A stretch of 64,000 nt of DNA from Amycolatopsis japonica (GCF_000732925.1 NZ_CP008953.1:4712001-4776000); one strand, 5' to 3'; counted from the stretch's first letter, positions 42,697-51,387 are shown. The notes: generated from the letters alone by a model not told the origin. Translations and numbers: made by a program.

Positions 42697-43122
42697 ATGA
42701 CCCAGCCGGAGTTCTTCGCCACGCCCGGCTACGGCGACCGGCAACTGACCGAAATGCGTTACAGCCAGGCGGTGCGCGTCGGCGATCGCATCGAGATCTC
42801 GGGACAGGGCGGTTGGGACGACGACTTGACCTTCCCGGAATCCTTGGAGGAGGAGATCGTCAAGGCCTTCGAGAACGTCGCCCGCACCCTCGCCACCGCG
42901 GGCGCCACTTGGCGCGACGTCGTCTCCGTCGATTCGTACCACGTCCCGGAGATCCCGGGCTTCATCGGCGAGACCCACAACCGCGTGATGGTGGCGCAGT
43001 TCCGCGAGCACATGGGCGACCGGGCGCCGATCTGGACCGAGATCGGCGTCGCGGCCCTCGGCGCGCCGAAGATGCGGGTCGAGATCAGGGTCACCGCGAT
43101 CGCCGGGGACGCCCGCGTGTGA
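42697..43122 (+). CDS. RidA-like protein lacking the catalytic Arg
   Basis: 141 residues of the RidA/YjgF fold (VGDRIEISGQGGWDDDL, AFENVARTLATAGATWRDVV, then RAPIWTEIGVAALGAPKM). Where active imine deaminases have P-A-R-[ST], this protein reads A-P-I-W-T, so the Arg105 equivalent is missing; it probably belongs to a non-deaminase RidA subfamily. ATG 42697 has GAGAGGA 6 nt upstream; the earlier in-frame ATG at 42661-42673 lies inside the operator. Regulated by the divergent MarR protein through two operators. The inducer may be the compound it binds or degrades. Confidence 0.85.
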   Translation: MTQPEFFATPGYGDRQLTEMRYSQAVRVGDRIEISGQGGWDDDLTFPESLEEEIVKAFENVARTLATAGATWRDVVSVDSYHVPEIPGFIGETHNRVMVAQFREHMGDRAPIWTEIGVAALGAPKMRVEIRVTAIAGDARV

Positions 43123-43197
43123 ATCCGGCGCTCCTTGGGTACTCCATGGCTGCGCCCATGCTCTTGGCCCAGCTGGGAAACCCGCTAAGGAGAACGC

Positions 43198-43593
43198 GTG
43201 GGTATCACGAGAACACGACAGACGTACGAATTCCCCACCGGCATCGCCCCGCCACTGGGAGAGGTCCGGGCCTGGCTGCGCGAGCGGCTGAGCGAGGTCG
43301 GACGCACCACCATCGCGGACACCGAACTGCTGACCACGGAACTGGTCACCAACGCGCACGAACACGCGGACGGCGTCGCCGAACTCAGGGTCTCCGTCCC
43401 CTCGGGACGGGACGTCGTCCGCGTCGAGGTCGACGACCGCCGCCCTCGGCTGCGGCCGCACCGGGTGATCAAAACCGACCCGACGAGTCCGCATGGCCGA
43501 GGGCTGGCGTTGGTCGAGGCGATCAGCACCGAATGGGGCGTGGACACCGGCGCGGGATTCAAGACGGTGTGGGCGGAGATCCCGGTGAGCTGA
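43198..43593 (+). CDS. HATPase_c ATP-binding protein (RsbW/anti-sigma-type kinase)
   Basis: 131-residue single-domain GHKL ATPase, as in actinobacterial anti-sigma-factor kinases and orphan regulatory ATPases. The N box is LTTELVTNAHEHADG, the G1-region Asp lies in VEVDDRRPRL and the G2 box in PHGRGLALVEAIS. There is no signal-input domain. Start GTG 43198 with AAGGAG 7 nt upstream. It is tail-to-tail with the hydrolase gene at 43595 (1 bp apart). No sigma factor or anti-sigma antagonist lies adjacent, so the partner is unknown. Confidence 0.88.
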   Translation: MGITRTRQTYEFPTGIAPPLGEVRAWLRERLSEVGRTTIADTELLTTELVTNAHEHADGVAELRVSVPSGRDVVRVEVDDRRPRLRPHRVIKTDPTSPHGRGLALVEAISTEWGVDTGAGFKTVWAEIPVS

Positions 43594-43594
43594 A

Positions 43595-44518
43595 CTACTT
43601 CGACTCGACCCGGCCCAGCGGAGCCGGCGCCGCCGCCAGTTCCTCGCAGGCCGCCCGCCACGCGGTGTCTCCCGGGTAGAGCTCGGAGCGGAGATAAGCC
43701 CAGGTGAGACGCCCCACCGCGGCCACTCGATCCGGATTCTCGTCCGTCGTCTCGGCGACGTCGTAGCCGGACACCCCGCCGAGCCCGTGCTCGGCACCGA
43801 AGAGAGTCAGCAGCGTTTTCCGGCCCGGCGAAAGGAAGTACGGGTCGGCGTGCCATTCCGGGCCCCGGACCGTCAGATGGCCGGAGTCGTCCTTGTCCCC
43901 GGCGACGACGAGCGCGGGGGTCGTCATCGCGGAGAAGTCCGTACTGACGAAGAACGGATAGTTCTCGGCCACGAATCCGGTGACCGCGTCGCCGCCGCGG
44001 CCGGGCGCGGCGAGCAGGACACCGGCCGAGATCCGCGAATCGGCGAGGCGTACTTCCTCACCACTGCGGGGATCGGTGTAGCGCGCGCCCAGCAGAAGGC
44101 TCGCGGTGTGCCCGCCCATCGAATGCCCGGCGACCGCGACCCTCCCCCGGTCCAGCCTGCCGCGCAGCAGCGGGACGGCGTCCTCGATCTCGTCGAGCCG
44201 GTCGAGGATCCGGATCATGTCCTCGGCCCTGGACCGTTGGTACAGCGGCGCTTCCGGGTCGCCGGGCGGCAGGTTCAGCGACCGCGAGCTCAGATGGGTC
44301 GGCTGGACGACGGCGAATCCGTGCGCCGCCCAGTGATTCACGAGCGGGGCGTAGCCGTGCAACGACGAGAGATGGTTCGAAGGTCCCTGGCCGTGCGACA
44401 GCAGGATGATCGGCAGCTCGTTCCCGGTCGCCGGCACGGAGATCCGCAGGCACAGGTCCACGGACCGGTCCGGCGTGGACAGCTGCACCGGGGCGATCGA
44501 GATCACTGGCGTATTCAT
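43595..44518 (-). CDS. alpha/beta hydrolase, PAF-acetylhydrolase/dienelactone-hydrolase-like
   Basis: 307-residue cytoplasmic alpha/beta hydrolase. The oxyanion strand is IILLSHGQGPSNH, the nucleophile elbow VAGHSMGGHTASLL, and the late His lies in LFGAEHGLGGVSG; the acid is probably Asp in VVAGDKDDSGH. No signal peptide. This pattern is common among actinobacterial esterases annotated as chlorophyllase/PAF-AH-like. Start ATG 44518. Two copies of a GGAACACTGTTCC-type operator lie 25-60 bp upstream, yet no TetR gene is adjacent, so it belongs to a regulon controlled from elsewhere. Substrate unknown. Confidence 0.88.
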   Translation of the reverse strand: MNTPVISIAPVQLSTPDRSVDLCLRISVPATGNELPIILLSHGQGPSNHLSSLHGYAPLVNHWAAHGFAVVQPTHLSSRSLNLPPGDPEAPLYQRSRAEDMIRILDRLDEIEDAVPLLRGRLDRGRVAVAGHSMGGHTASLLLGARYTDPRSGEEVRLADSRISAGVLLAAPGRGGDAVTGFVAENYPFFVSTDFSAMTTPALVVAGDKDDSGHLTVRGPEWHADPYFLSPGRKTLLTLFGAEHGLGGVSGYDVAETTDENPDRVAAVGRLTWAYLRSELYPGDTAWRAACEELAAAPAPLGRVESK

Positions 44519-44542
44519 GTGAACTTCCTTCGTGAGTTAAGC

Positions 44543-44579
44543 GGAACACTGTTCCACAAACATACGGAGCAGTGTTCCG
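44543..44579. promoter_or_regulatory. tandem TetR-type operators of the hydrolase gene
   Basis: GGAACACTGTTCC (44543-44555, perfect) and GGAGCAGTGTTCC (44567-44579, one mismatch), 24 bp apart. The outer arms GCGGAACACT / AGTGTTCCGC also form a larger inverted repeat. Confidence 0.7.
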
Positions 44580-44584
44580 CTTTG

Positions 44585-45316
44585 TCAAACGCCCCTCGCC
44601 CGGTCCGCGAGAGCACTCGCGAGCGAGGCCACGTCCGCCGAAAGCCCGGTCCAGTCATCGGAAGCCGTGCCGAGGTACCCCGCCCGCGCGCGTTCCAGCA
44701 GCACACCACCGTCGACCATCTCCGCCGCGATGTCCTTCGAGACGATCCGTCCCGTTTCGACGGTCACGACGATGCGCGCGAGCGTGAGCAGGACGTTGCG
44801 TTCGTCGCCTTCGATCTCGGACAGAAGGCCTGGGATGACGCCGAGTGCCGCGTCGCGGAGCTGATCCGGCGGCACCGGATCGACGACCTCCGCGAGCGCG
44901 GCGCCGCGCAGAACCCGGTGCGCCGCATGGGCCGTGGCAGCGAGGATCACGACATCGGGATCCTCGGCAGGCCCGGGAAGACGGCCCTCGACGAAATCTT
45001 CCCGAAGCCATTCCCCGTATTGGAAATCCCGGCGAGCCGGTTCGCCTCCGGCCACGATCCCGGTCAGTTCGATCGGACGCCGGTCTGCCGCGTCGGGAAA
45101 CCGGTCGGCGTGGCCACGCCAGCCCGAAAGCCGCAGCAGCAGCGACACCAGAGCGGCGCGTTCCTCTTCATCGAGCGAGCGGCGGGTGACCAGCAGCAGA
45201 TCGACGTCGCTGTCCGGTTTGAGCCCGCCGGCCGCGGCGGAACCGTAGAGGTACAACCCGAGGACGCCTCCGGGATCCTCGCGGTCGAGATGGTCCAGCA
45301 GGGGCTTGATGCTCAT
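44585..45316 (-). CDS. nucleotidyltransferase, AadA/ANT(3'')-like
   Basis: 243 residues. The N-terminal polymerase-beta-type nucleotidyltransferase domain has LYGSAAAGGLKPDSDVDLLLV (G-S plus the D-x-D metal pair). The C-terminal DUF4111 helical domain contains DPDVVILAATAHAAH and LLTLARIVVTVETGRIVSKD, the pattern of aminoglycoside adenylyltransferases of the AadA group. In such enzymes streptomycin/spectinomycin is adenylylated; whether this chromosomal homologue confers resistance cannot be read. ATG 45316. It has no close partner: 66 bp from the hydrolase start and 17 bp from the NmrA-like gene on the same strand. Confidence 0.85.
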   Translation of the reverse strand: MSIKPLLDHLDREDPGGVLGLYLYGSAAAGGLKPDSDVDLLLVTRRSLDEEERAALVSLLLRLSGWRGHADRFPDAADRRPIELTGIVAGGEPARRDFQYGEWLREDFVEGRLPGPAEDPDVVILAATAHAAHRVLRGAALAEVVDPVPPDQLRDAALGVIPGLLSEIEGDERNVLLTLARIVVTVETGRIVSKDIAAEMVDGGVLLERARAGYLGTASDDWTGLSADVASLASALADRARGV

Positions 45317-45333
45317 GCCTCAACGATCACCCG

Positions 45334-46236
45334 CTACGCAAGGTATTTCCGCGCCCAGCCGTCGAAGCCGGTGAGCGGGATGCCGAGGTCACGCGCGAAT
45401 TCCGGGCGCCCCGGCTGACCGATCACGTTCAGCCACTCGTGCGAAGCGCCCATCGGCGGCATCCCGGCGGCGACCGCTTGATCGACGCTCATATTCGGAG
45501 CCGTCAGCCTCGTCCCCAGCGCACCGGACAGGACCTCGGCGATCTCGGTCATGGTCAGGAAGTCGCTCGCGAGTTCGAGTTCGACCCCGGCGAACCGGTC
45601 CGGTTCGGCGATGGCCGCCGCGGCGGCGGCACCGATGTCGTCGACGGCGGCGAGCGAAAGGGACGTCGAGGGCTTGATGACGCTCACCAGGCCGCCGTCC
45701 ACCCCGCGCGGGAACAGGAACTTCATGTCGGGCAAGAAGTTCTCCATGAAGAAACCCGGCTTGAGCAGTGTCCACCGCGGAAAGCCCGCCTCGCGGAGGC
45801 GATCCTGGATCGCCGCCTTGGCGCCCAGCGTCGGCTCCATCGATGCCCAGCGACCTTCGGCCCAACCGTCCGCCTCGACGTGCTGACCGGCTCCCGAGAC
45901 GGAGGTGTGCACGAACTGCGGCACGCCCGCCGCCTTCGCACCCTCGATGAGGTTGACGCCTTGAGTCACCTCGCCCGCGAAGTCGAATCCGTCCTCGTTC
46001 ATTCCGGGCATCTGCACCGAGAAAACGGCGCGGGCCCCCTTGGCCGCGCGGATCACGGACTCGACGTCGTGGAGATCGCCGACGACGAGCTCGGCGCCGA
46101 GCGCTTCGACGGCTTTCGCCCTGGCCGGATCGCGGACGAGGGCGCGGACGGGAACGCCGGCCGCGAGCAGGGCGCGGGCGGTCGCACCGCCCTGCCTGCC
46201 GGTGGCGCCGGTGACCAGAACGGGTGCTGCGGACAT
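45334..46236 (-). CDS. NmrA-like NAD(P)-binding protein
   Basis: 300-residue atypical short-chain dehydrogenase. The N-terminal dinucleotide motif is VTGATGRQGGATARALL (G-x-x-G-x-x-G), and ALVRDPARAKAV supplies the Arg/Lys typical of NADPH recognition. HTSVSG occupies the position of the catalytic Ser, but the classical Y-x-x-x-K is absent, as in NmrA redox-sensor proteins and quinone-reductase-like members. It is divergent from the TetR gene at 46334 with two GTGGCGGG palindromes between them, so its expression is repressed by that TetR protein. It may sense or reduce a quinone or electrophile. Confidence 0.88.
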   Translation of the reverse strand: MSAAPVLVTGATGRQGGATARALLAAGVPVRALVRDPARAKAVEALGAELVVGDLHDVESVIRAAKGARAVFSVQMPGMNEDGFDFAGEVTQGVNLIEGAKAAGVPQFVHTSVSGAGQHVEADGWAEGRWASMEPTLGAKAAIQDRLREAGFPRWTLLKPGFFMENFLPDMKFLFPRGVDGGLVSVIKPSTSLSLAAVDDIGAAAAAAIAEPDRFAGVELELASDFLTMTEIAEVLSGALGTRLTAPNMSVDQAVAAGMPPMGASHEWLNVIGQPGRPEFARDLGIPLTGFDGWARKYLA

Positions 46237-46255
46237 GGTGACTCCTTCGCTCGAC

Positions 46256-46312
46256 TAAGTGGCGGGGCCCGCCACTTATCGTCCGCTACAATATGGCGGG
46301 CCCCGCCACTTA
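46256..46312. promoter_or_regulatory. two TetR operators between the NmrA-like and TetR genes
   Basis: TAAGTGGCGGG-G-CCCGCCACTTA (46256-46278, perfect 11-bp arms) and a second site centred at 46301 with TGGCGGG-C-CCCGCCA (46294-46308). Centres are 34 bp apart. A -10-like TACAAT (46287-46292) lies between them for the TetR gene. Confidence 0.85.
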
Positions 46313-46333
46313 CGCAAACACCGAGGTGAAGGC

Positions 46334-46888
46334 ATGTCCGACGGTCAGCGCGCCGACGCGCGGCGGAACTACGCGCGCATCCTCGCGGTGGCCGAGGAAG
46401 AGGTCGCGGCCCACGGCTCCGGCGCCTCGCTGGAGCAGATCGCCCGCACCGCCAACGTCGGCTCGGCGACCGTGCGCCGCCACTTCCCCACCCGCCGGGC
46501 GCTGCTGGAGGCGGTCTCCGCGAGCCGGATCGCCGCGTTGTGCGCCCGCGCGGCCGCCTTGACCGGCGAAGAAGACAGCCGGAAAGCGCTCCTGACCTGG
46601 CTCGACGAGGTCGTCGTCTACTGCGTCTCCGCCCGTGGGCTGGCGGCCGCGCTCTCCTACGACGGCCCCGCACAGGAGAACTCCTGTTCCGCCGCCATCG
46701 AGGCCGCCGGGGAACCGCTCCTGCGGCGGGCCGCGCGGGACGGCGCGGTGCCGCCGGACGTCACCGTCGCGGATCTGATCACGCTGATCGTCGGCATCGT
46801 CCTGGCCACCGAGCACCACCCGGATCCGGCTACCAGGGCGGACCGGCTGTTCCGGCTGGCCGTGGCGGGGCTGAGCCCCGGGACGTGA
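46334..46888 (+). CDS. TetR family regulator
   Basis: 184 residues. The N-terminal HTH (about 12-55) has LEQIARTANVGSATVRRHFP with the R-R-H-F-P recognition end. The C-terminal domain is of the SbtR/AcrR-like kind (CSARGLAAALSYDG). ATG 46334 follows GAGGTGAAGG; the longer open frame covers the operators and is spurious. Two palindromic operators in the 97-bp divergent region indicate control of itself and of the NmrA-like gene. It is convergent with the GH87-like gene through a 13-bp terminator. Confidence 0.9.
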   Translation: MSDGQRADARRNYARILAVAEEEVAAHGSGASLEQIARTANVGSATVRRHFPTRRALLEAVSASRIAALCARAAALTGEEDSRKALLTWLDEVVVYCVSARGLAAALSYDGPAQENSCSAAIEAAGEPLLRRAARDGAVPPDVTVADLITLIVGIVLATEHHPDPATRADRLFRLAVAGLSPGT

Positions 46889-46891
46889 CAA

Positions 46892-46921
46892 GGGGCCGGA
46901 GTGGTCGCCCACTCCGGCCCC
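46892..46921. terminator. perfect 13-bp convergent terminator
   Basis: GGGGCCGGAGTGG / CCACTCCGGCCCC with a TCGC loop between the TetR gene and the GH87-like gene. Confidence 0.75.
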
Positions 46922-46936
46922 CGGCACGGATTCCGC

Positions 46937-49900
46937 TTACCGGGTGCCGCGGCGGCCCGACGAGACCACCGCCGGCACCTGAGCGCCGTTGATCACGAAC
47001 TGCGACCCCGGCTCACGGACGACATCACCGTTCGCGGAGCCGCTGATCGTCACGTTCGTCAAGGTCGCGCTGCCACGGGCGCCGCTCATCGCGAGGATGC
47101 CCGCACCGTTGTTGGACTTGTCGATCTTGACGTTGGTGAGAGCCGCGGTCACGACGCCGCCGCCCGTCTTGAACTGGACACCGTCGTAGGTCGAGTCGTG
47201 GATCTCGGTGTCCCGCAGCACGACCCCGGGAATGTCCTTGCCCTGCGCGAAGAACGTGATCGCGCCGAACTCCTGCTGCTCGCCCCAGAACACGCCGCCA
47301 CAGCGGTACAGGGCGTTGTTGGCGATGAGCGTCTCCCCGGAGAACGGCAGCGGATCGTGATCCGTCGCCAGCATGATGCCCGGGTAGTTCATCGTGTCGT
47401 GGACGATGTTGTTCTCGATCTTGTTGCCGTAGCCGCCGTAGACCGCGATCCCGTTGGCACGCCAAGGAAGCTGGATCGTGTTATTGGCGAACACGTTGTC
47501 GTGCGCGATGTCCTGCGAAGGGTCCTTCACGTACTGGTTCGCCCACACGGCGAGCGAGTCGTCACCGGTGGTGCGGAACGACGAGTTGAACACCTTCGAA
47601 TTCCGCGTGCCGTTGGTGAAGTTGATGCCGTCGGCGTAGGTGTTCCGGATCCGCATACCGCTGAACTCGAGGCCGTCGCCCGGTCCCCAGAGCGCCGGGA
47701 CGTTGCTGTAGTCCCGGCCGACCCACGCGCCGACGTTGGCGTGCTCGATCCAGACGTTCGTGATCTTCGTGCCGGTGCCGAACCGGCCGTTGAGACCGAC
47801 GCCGCCTTCCGCGCCACCGTCACCACCCCGGATCCGGCCGGAACCGAAGATGGCGATGTCGGAGATCTGCGTGTTCTTGTCGATGTCGAATCCGAAGTTG
47901 CCCTCGTGCGGATGGTTGATGCCGCCCGCGTTCTGCGGCTCGATCAGCGAGTACAGCTGCGAATGCCACATCCCGGCGCCCCGGATCGTCACGTTGGAGA
48001 TGCCGACCTGGTTGTACTGGCCGCCGCCGTTGGGCACGTTCGGGTCGTCGGTCAGGATCTTCTTCTCCTGCCGCCACTGCCCCGCCGGGATCCAGACACA
48101 GGCGATCACGCCGTTCTGGTCGTCGGTCACCGCGCGCTGGATCGCCGCCGAATCGTCGTTCCCGTCGTTCGGCACGGCGCCGTATTCCGTGATCGACGTG
48201 CAGTTCGCGGGCTTCTCCGACGCCGGGGCGACCTGCTCCAAGTCGATGAGATCGACGATGTAGAACGCCGCGTTGTCACCGCTGTCCCGCTGCAGCTTGA
48301 ACTTCGTGCCCGGCGGATACGAGCGGGACAGCAGCGCGTGCGACTCGTCGAACAGGCGCCGCGCGTTGGCCTGCGGGGTGTTGGTCAGGCCTTCGGGGTC
48401 GTCGGTGCTGCCGTAAAGCCAGCTGTGCTTCGACGACAGTGTCAGCTTCTGCGCGAACGTCCCGTTGACGTAGAGGCTGAGGGTCGCGTCCTGCCCGCCA
48501 CCGCCCGGGGCGTCCGGGATGGAGTTGCGCACGACGATCGAGTTCGCCTCGTTCGCCGACGTGAACTCCACGTACTGCCCCTGATTCGCCAGCCGTACGG
48601 ACTTGCGGCCGGAGGACTCGGTCGCGAAGTTCGTGTGGCCGAAGGTGCGCAACGGGTCGGTTTCCAGCAGTTGTCCTTGGTACTGCGCGGCTTCCGCCTC
48701 GTACTCGACGTACGGGACGGCCGCGCCGCGGCCCACGACGATCGCCCGCGAGAGGCTGTTGTTGGACTCGTTGGTCTCCGTGACCGTGCCGGTCGCGTCG
48801 GCCGTCGCGGTCAGGGTCGCGCCACCGTCGGCGGCGGTCCAGGTGCCCGCGATCGCGACGTTCGCGGTGGCCCCCGCCTCGATCGCACCGGTGGTGCCGG
48901 TCAGCGTGGTGCCGCCGACGGCCAGCCGCGTCACCGAAGCGTCCGCGCGGCTCGTGCCGCGGTTGTGCACCGCGACGGTGAAGGACACGGCCGAACCCGC
49001 CGCCGGGTTGGGCGGGTTCGACGTGATGCCGGTGACCTCGAGATCCGGCCCCGGCGCCTGCGCGACGACCAGCGCGGTCGGCGACGTGTAGGTGTTGTTG
49101 GTTTCGTTCTGCTCGGCCACCGTGCCCGCCGGGTCCGCGGTCGCGGCCACGGTGTACGTCCCCTGTGGACGCGTTCCCGCGTCGACGGTCACCGTCGTGG
49201 ACGCGCCGGCGGCGAGTGCCCCGACCGCGGCTTCGCCGACGACGGTGCCACCGAGGCTGACGTTCACGGTCGTGGCGGCCGCGTTCGCGGTGCCGGTGTT
49301 CTTCACCGTCGCCGAAACGGCGAGTTGGCTGGTCTCCGTCGGATTCGACGGCGTCCACGTCGTGCCGGTGACGACGAGGTCCGGATTCGGCGCGGGCGTG
49401 CCGATCACCTGGAATTCCGCGACCTGACCGCCGGGCGCTCCGGAGTTGGCGAAGAACTGCAGGCGCACGTCCGAAGCGCGTCCGCTGACCGGTACGACCA
49501 CCGAGTTCTGGTTGGTGGCCGGGTCGAAGCGGTGATCAGCCCGTGCTGAAAGAGAGGTGAACGCGGTCGCACCCTGCGCGCGGCCGAGGATCTCGAAGTT
49601 CTGCGTCCGCGCGCCCCAGATCGCGTCCGGATTGAGCTTCACCACGACCGAGTCGACCTCCGCGTCGACGCCGAGCTTCACCGTCAGCGAGTTCGGATAG
49701 CCCGCGGCGGACTCCCAGTACGTGGCGGTGTTGTTGTCGTTGGCGTTGGCGGGGACGAACGAGTGGACCGCCGAGGTGGCCTCGATCGGTTTGCCCGCCG
49801 CCAGGTTCGCGCCCGCGCTCGTCCCGGAGCGCACGACGTGGTTGCTGTCGCCGGACTCGTTGCCCGCCGCGTCCTTGGCGCGCACGAAGTACTCGACCCG

Positions 49901-50629
49901 GGTCCCGGCGGGCCGGGATTCGGTGAACGTGGTGCCGGTGATCGTCGTGACCGGCGTGCCGTCGCGGTAGACGGTGTACCCGGTGACCCCGACGTTGTCC
50001 GCCGAGGCCGCCCAGGTCAGCCGGATCTGACCGGCGGCGGGCTCGGTCAGCGCGAGATTCGCGGGCGCGCTCGGCGCCTGGGTGTCACCGGTGTCCGGTC
50101 CGTACAGCTCGAATTCCGCAAGCTGCGCCGCGGGCCAGCGCGTGTTCGCGGTGACCTGCAGCCGGACGTAGCGGGCCGACGCGGTCATCGGAATCGTGAC
50201 GGTGTTGGTCCCCGACTCGAACGCGTAACCGGTCGGCGCGGCGAGGTCGGTGAACGCCGCGCCGTCGGTACTTCCGCGCACGGCGAGCGTCTGAGTGCGG
50301 GATTCCCAGCCGGACGGCAGTTTCAGCACGATCCGCGACAGGGTTTTGGCCGCTCCGAGGTCGGCCTGGATCCATTGAGGAAACGCGTTGTTGGCGGATT
50401 CCCAGTAGCTCTCCCGGTTTCCGTCGACGGCGTTCGCGACGGGATAACCGGGCAACGCGCTGCTCGCCGACACCGTGCGGGTCAACGGCACTTCGGCGAG
50501 CGCCGCCGGACCGGGTGGGGCGGCGGGATCGGGTGGCCCGCTCGCGGCGGAGGCGAAGGAGAGTCCGGCGACGGAAAGCCCGGCGACCAGGAAACCGGCG
50601 ACTATCCGGGACAGGCGCATACGTGTCAT
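46937..50629 (-). CDS. secreted multidomain GH87-like alpha-1,3-glucanase/mycodextranase
   Basis: 1230-residue exported polysaccharide hydrolase. Order: signal peptide (1-32), discoidin/F5-8C (about 50-165), fibronectin III (about 180-260), second F5-8C (about 270-405), two CARDB domains (about 415-630), a CBM35-like region, then a right-handed beta-helix (about 800-1220). The helix begins NCTSITEYGAVPNDGNDD and contains YADGINFTNG near 998 and TGDDSLAVWA near 1023, whose Asp and Asp-Asp match the catalytic acids of GH87 enzymes. These attack alternating or alpha-1,3-glucans such as fungal cell-wall glucan. ATG 50629 follows an AGAAGAGAAG stretch. A pectate-lyase-like or GH55 assignment is less likely. 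Confidence 0.85.
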   Translation of the reverse strand: MTRMRLSRIVAGFLVAGLSVAGLSFASAASGPPDPAAPPGPAALAEVPLTRTVSASSALPGYPVANAVDGNRESYWESANNAFPQWIQADLGAAKTLSRIVLKLPSGWESRTQTLAVRGSTDGAAFTDLAAPTGYAFESGTNTVTIPMTASARYVRLQVTANTRWPAAQLAEFELYGPDTGDTQAPSAPANLALTEPAAGQIRLTWAASADNVGVTGYTVYRDGTPVTTITGTTFTESRPAGTRVEYFVRAKDAAGNESGDSNHVVRSGTSAGANLAAGKPIEATSAVHSFVPANANDNNTATYWESAAGYPNSLTVKLGVDAEVDSVVVKLNPDAIWGARTQNFEILGRAQGATAFTSLSARADHRFDPATNQNSVVVPVSGRASDVRLQFFANSGAPGGQVAEFQVIGTPAPNPDLVVTGTTWTPSNPTETSQLAVSATVKNTGTANAAATTVNVSLGGTVVGEAAVGALAAGASTTVTVDAGTRPQGTYTVAATADPAGTVAEQNETNNTYTSPTALVVAQAPGPDLEVTGITSNPPNPAAGSAVSFTVAVHNRGTSRADASVTRLAVGGTTLTGTTGAIEAGATANVAIAGTWTAADGGATLTATADATGTVTETNESNNSLSRAIVVGRGAAVPYVEYEAEAAQYQGQLLETDPLRTFGHTNFATESSGRKSVRLANQGQYVEFTSANEANSIVVRNSIPDAPGGGGQDATLSLYVNGTFAQKLTLSSKHSWLYGSTDDPEGLTNTPQANARRLFDESHALLSRSYPPGTKFKLQRDSGDNAAFYIVDLIDLEQVAPASEKPANCTSITEYGAVPNDGNDDSAAIQRAVTDDQNGVIACVWIPAGQWRQEKKILTDDPNVPNGGGQYNQVGISNVTIRGAGMWHSQLYSLIEPQNAGGINHPHEGNFGFDIDKNTQISDIAIFGSGRIRGGDGGAEGGVGLNGRFGTGTKITNVWIEHANVGAWVGRDYSNVPALWGPGDGLEFSGMRIRNTYADGINFTNGTRNSKVFNSSFRTTGDDSLAVWANQYVKDPSQDIAHDNVFANNTIQLPWRANGIAVYGGYGNKIENNIVHDTMNYPGIMLATDHDPLPFSGETLIANNALYRCGGVFWGEQQEFGAITFFAQGKDIPGVVLRDTEIHDSTYDGVQFKTGGGVVTAALTNVKIDKSNNGAGILAMSGARGSATLTNVTISGSANGDVVREPGSQFVINGAQVPAVVSSGRRGTR

Positions 50630-50748
50630 GGCGTCTTCTCTTCTTTGAGACGGCGGGGAGGGAGCCAGAGCCGTACGAGCATGCAACAACTCGGAGACAA
50701 AATGCAAGAAGTTGACTTGTTTCCGAAATTTTGCGACATGTGTTCACC

Positions 50749-50762
50749 GGTCAGTATTGACC
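50749..50762. promoter_or_regulatory. possible operator upstream of the GH87-like gene
   Basis: GGTCA-GTAT-TGACC dyad in an AT-rich 255-bp divergent region, followed by a second TTGACC. The adjoining TTTCCGAAATTTTGC is the most AT-rich stretch nearby. No regulator gene is adjacent. Confidence 0.35.
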
Positions 50763-50885
50763 TCTTGACCGACACACTTGTTCTCCGAATACGAGGGAAC
50801 ACAGGAAGGCGTGGTCACGTATTCCCCAGAAACGGTGCACAGTTGTACACTCAACGCAGGCGAGCCGCGTGGAGGTCGAACCCTG

Positions 50886-51242
50886 ATGGACGTGACGAAA
50901 ACCTTGAGGTCGGCACTCACCGGCACGACGACCGAGTCGAGGTCCGCGGTCCGTGAGCTGCGACGGGAGACCGAAGATCTCGTGGCGCGCCGCGCGGGCA
51001 GGACGGCGAACCGGCTGACCGAACTGGGCGAGCGGCTCGCCGATCTGGTGCTGGTCTCGGGGAGCAGGCTCGCGGGCCTCGCCGATCGGCACAGCAAACC
51101 TGTGGGCGAGGGCGTGCGCCGGGAAGCGGGCCGGATCGGCGAGTCGGTGGAGCGGCTGTCCGTCACACTTTCGGACCGGGCCATCCTGCTCGCCGAGGAA
51201 CTGCTCGATCCGCGGCCGTCCGAGCGCCGCCGACGTCGCTAG
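50886..51242 (+). CDS. small helical protein of unknown function
   Basis: 118 residues, charged and almost wholly helical (ESRSAVRELRRETEDLVARR, then NRLTELGERLADLVLVSG and REAGRIGESVERLSVTLSDR), with heptad-like spacing suggesting a coiled coil. It ends in a basic ERRRRR tail. ATG 50886 has GGAGG 10 nt upstream; the longer frame lacks support. Not recognised. The basic C-terminus and coiled-coil pattern would fit a DNA- or membrane-associated phasin-like protein, but this is only a description. A loose dyad (GTGCAC ... TGTACAC, 50835-50850) lies in its promoter region. Confidence 0.65.
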   Translation: MDVTKTLRSALTGTTTESRSAVRELRRETEDLVARRAGRTANRLTELGERLADLVLVSGSRLAGLADRHSKPVGEGVRREAGRIGESVERLSVTLSDRAILLAEELLDPRPSERRRRR

Positions 51243-51322
51243 TCGACCGGGTATTCGTTGATCTACGTCTGACCTGTACGTGAGGGGATTCGCTCCGTAC
51301 CAGACCGGGTCGAGCCCTGTCC

Positions 51323-51361
51323 ATGAAGGATTTGGGACGTTCACTGTCCCAAATCCTTCAT
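51323..51361. repeat. 16-bp perfect hairpin (ATGAAGGATTTGGGAC)
   Basis: ATGAAGGATTTGGGAC (51323-51338) pairs exactly with 51346-51361 across GTTCACT. Part of a 533-bp gap (51243-51775) made of three hairpins followed by the promoter region of the protease gene. Confidence 0.8.
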
Positions 51362-51387
51362 CAACGAATCCAAACACGGCGGGTTGC

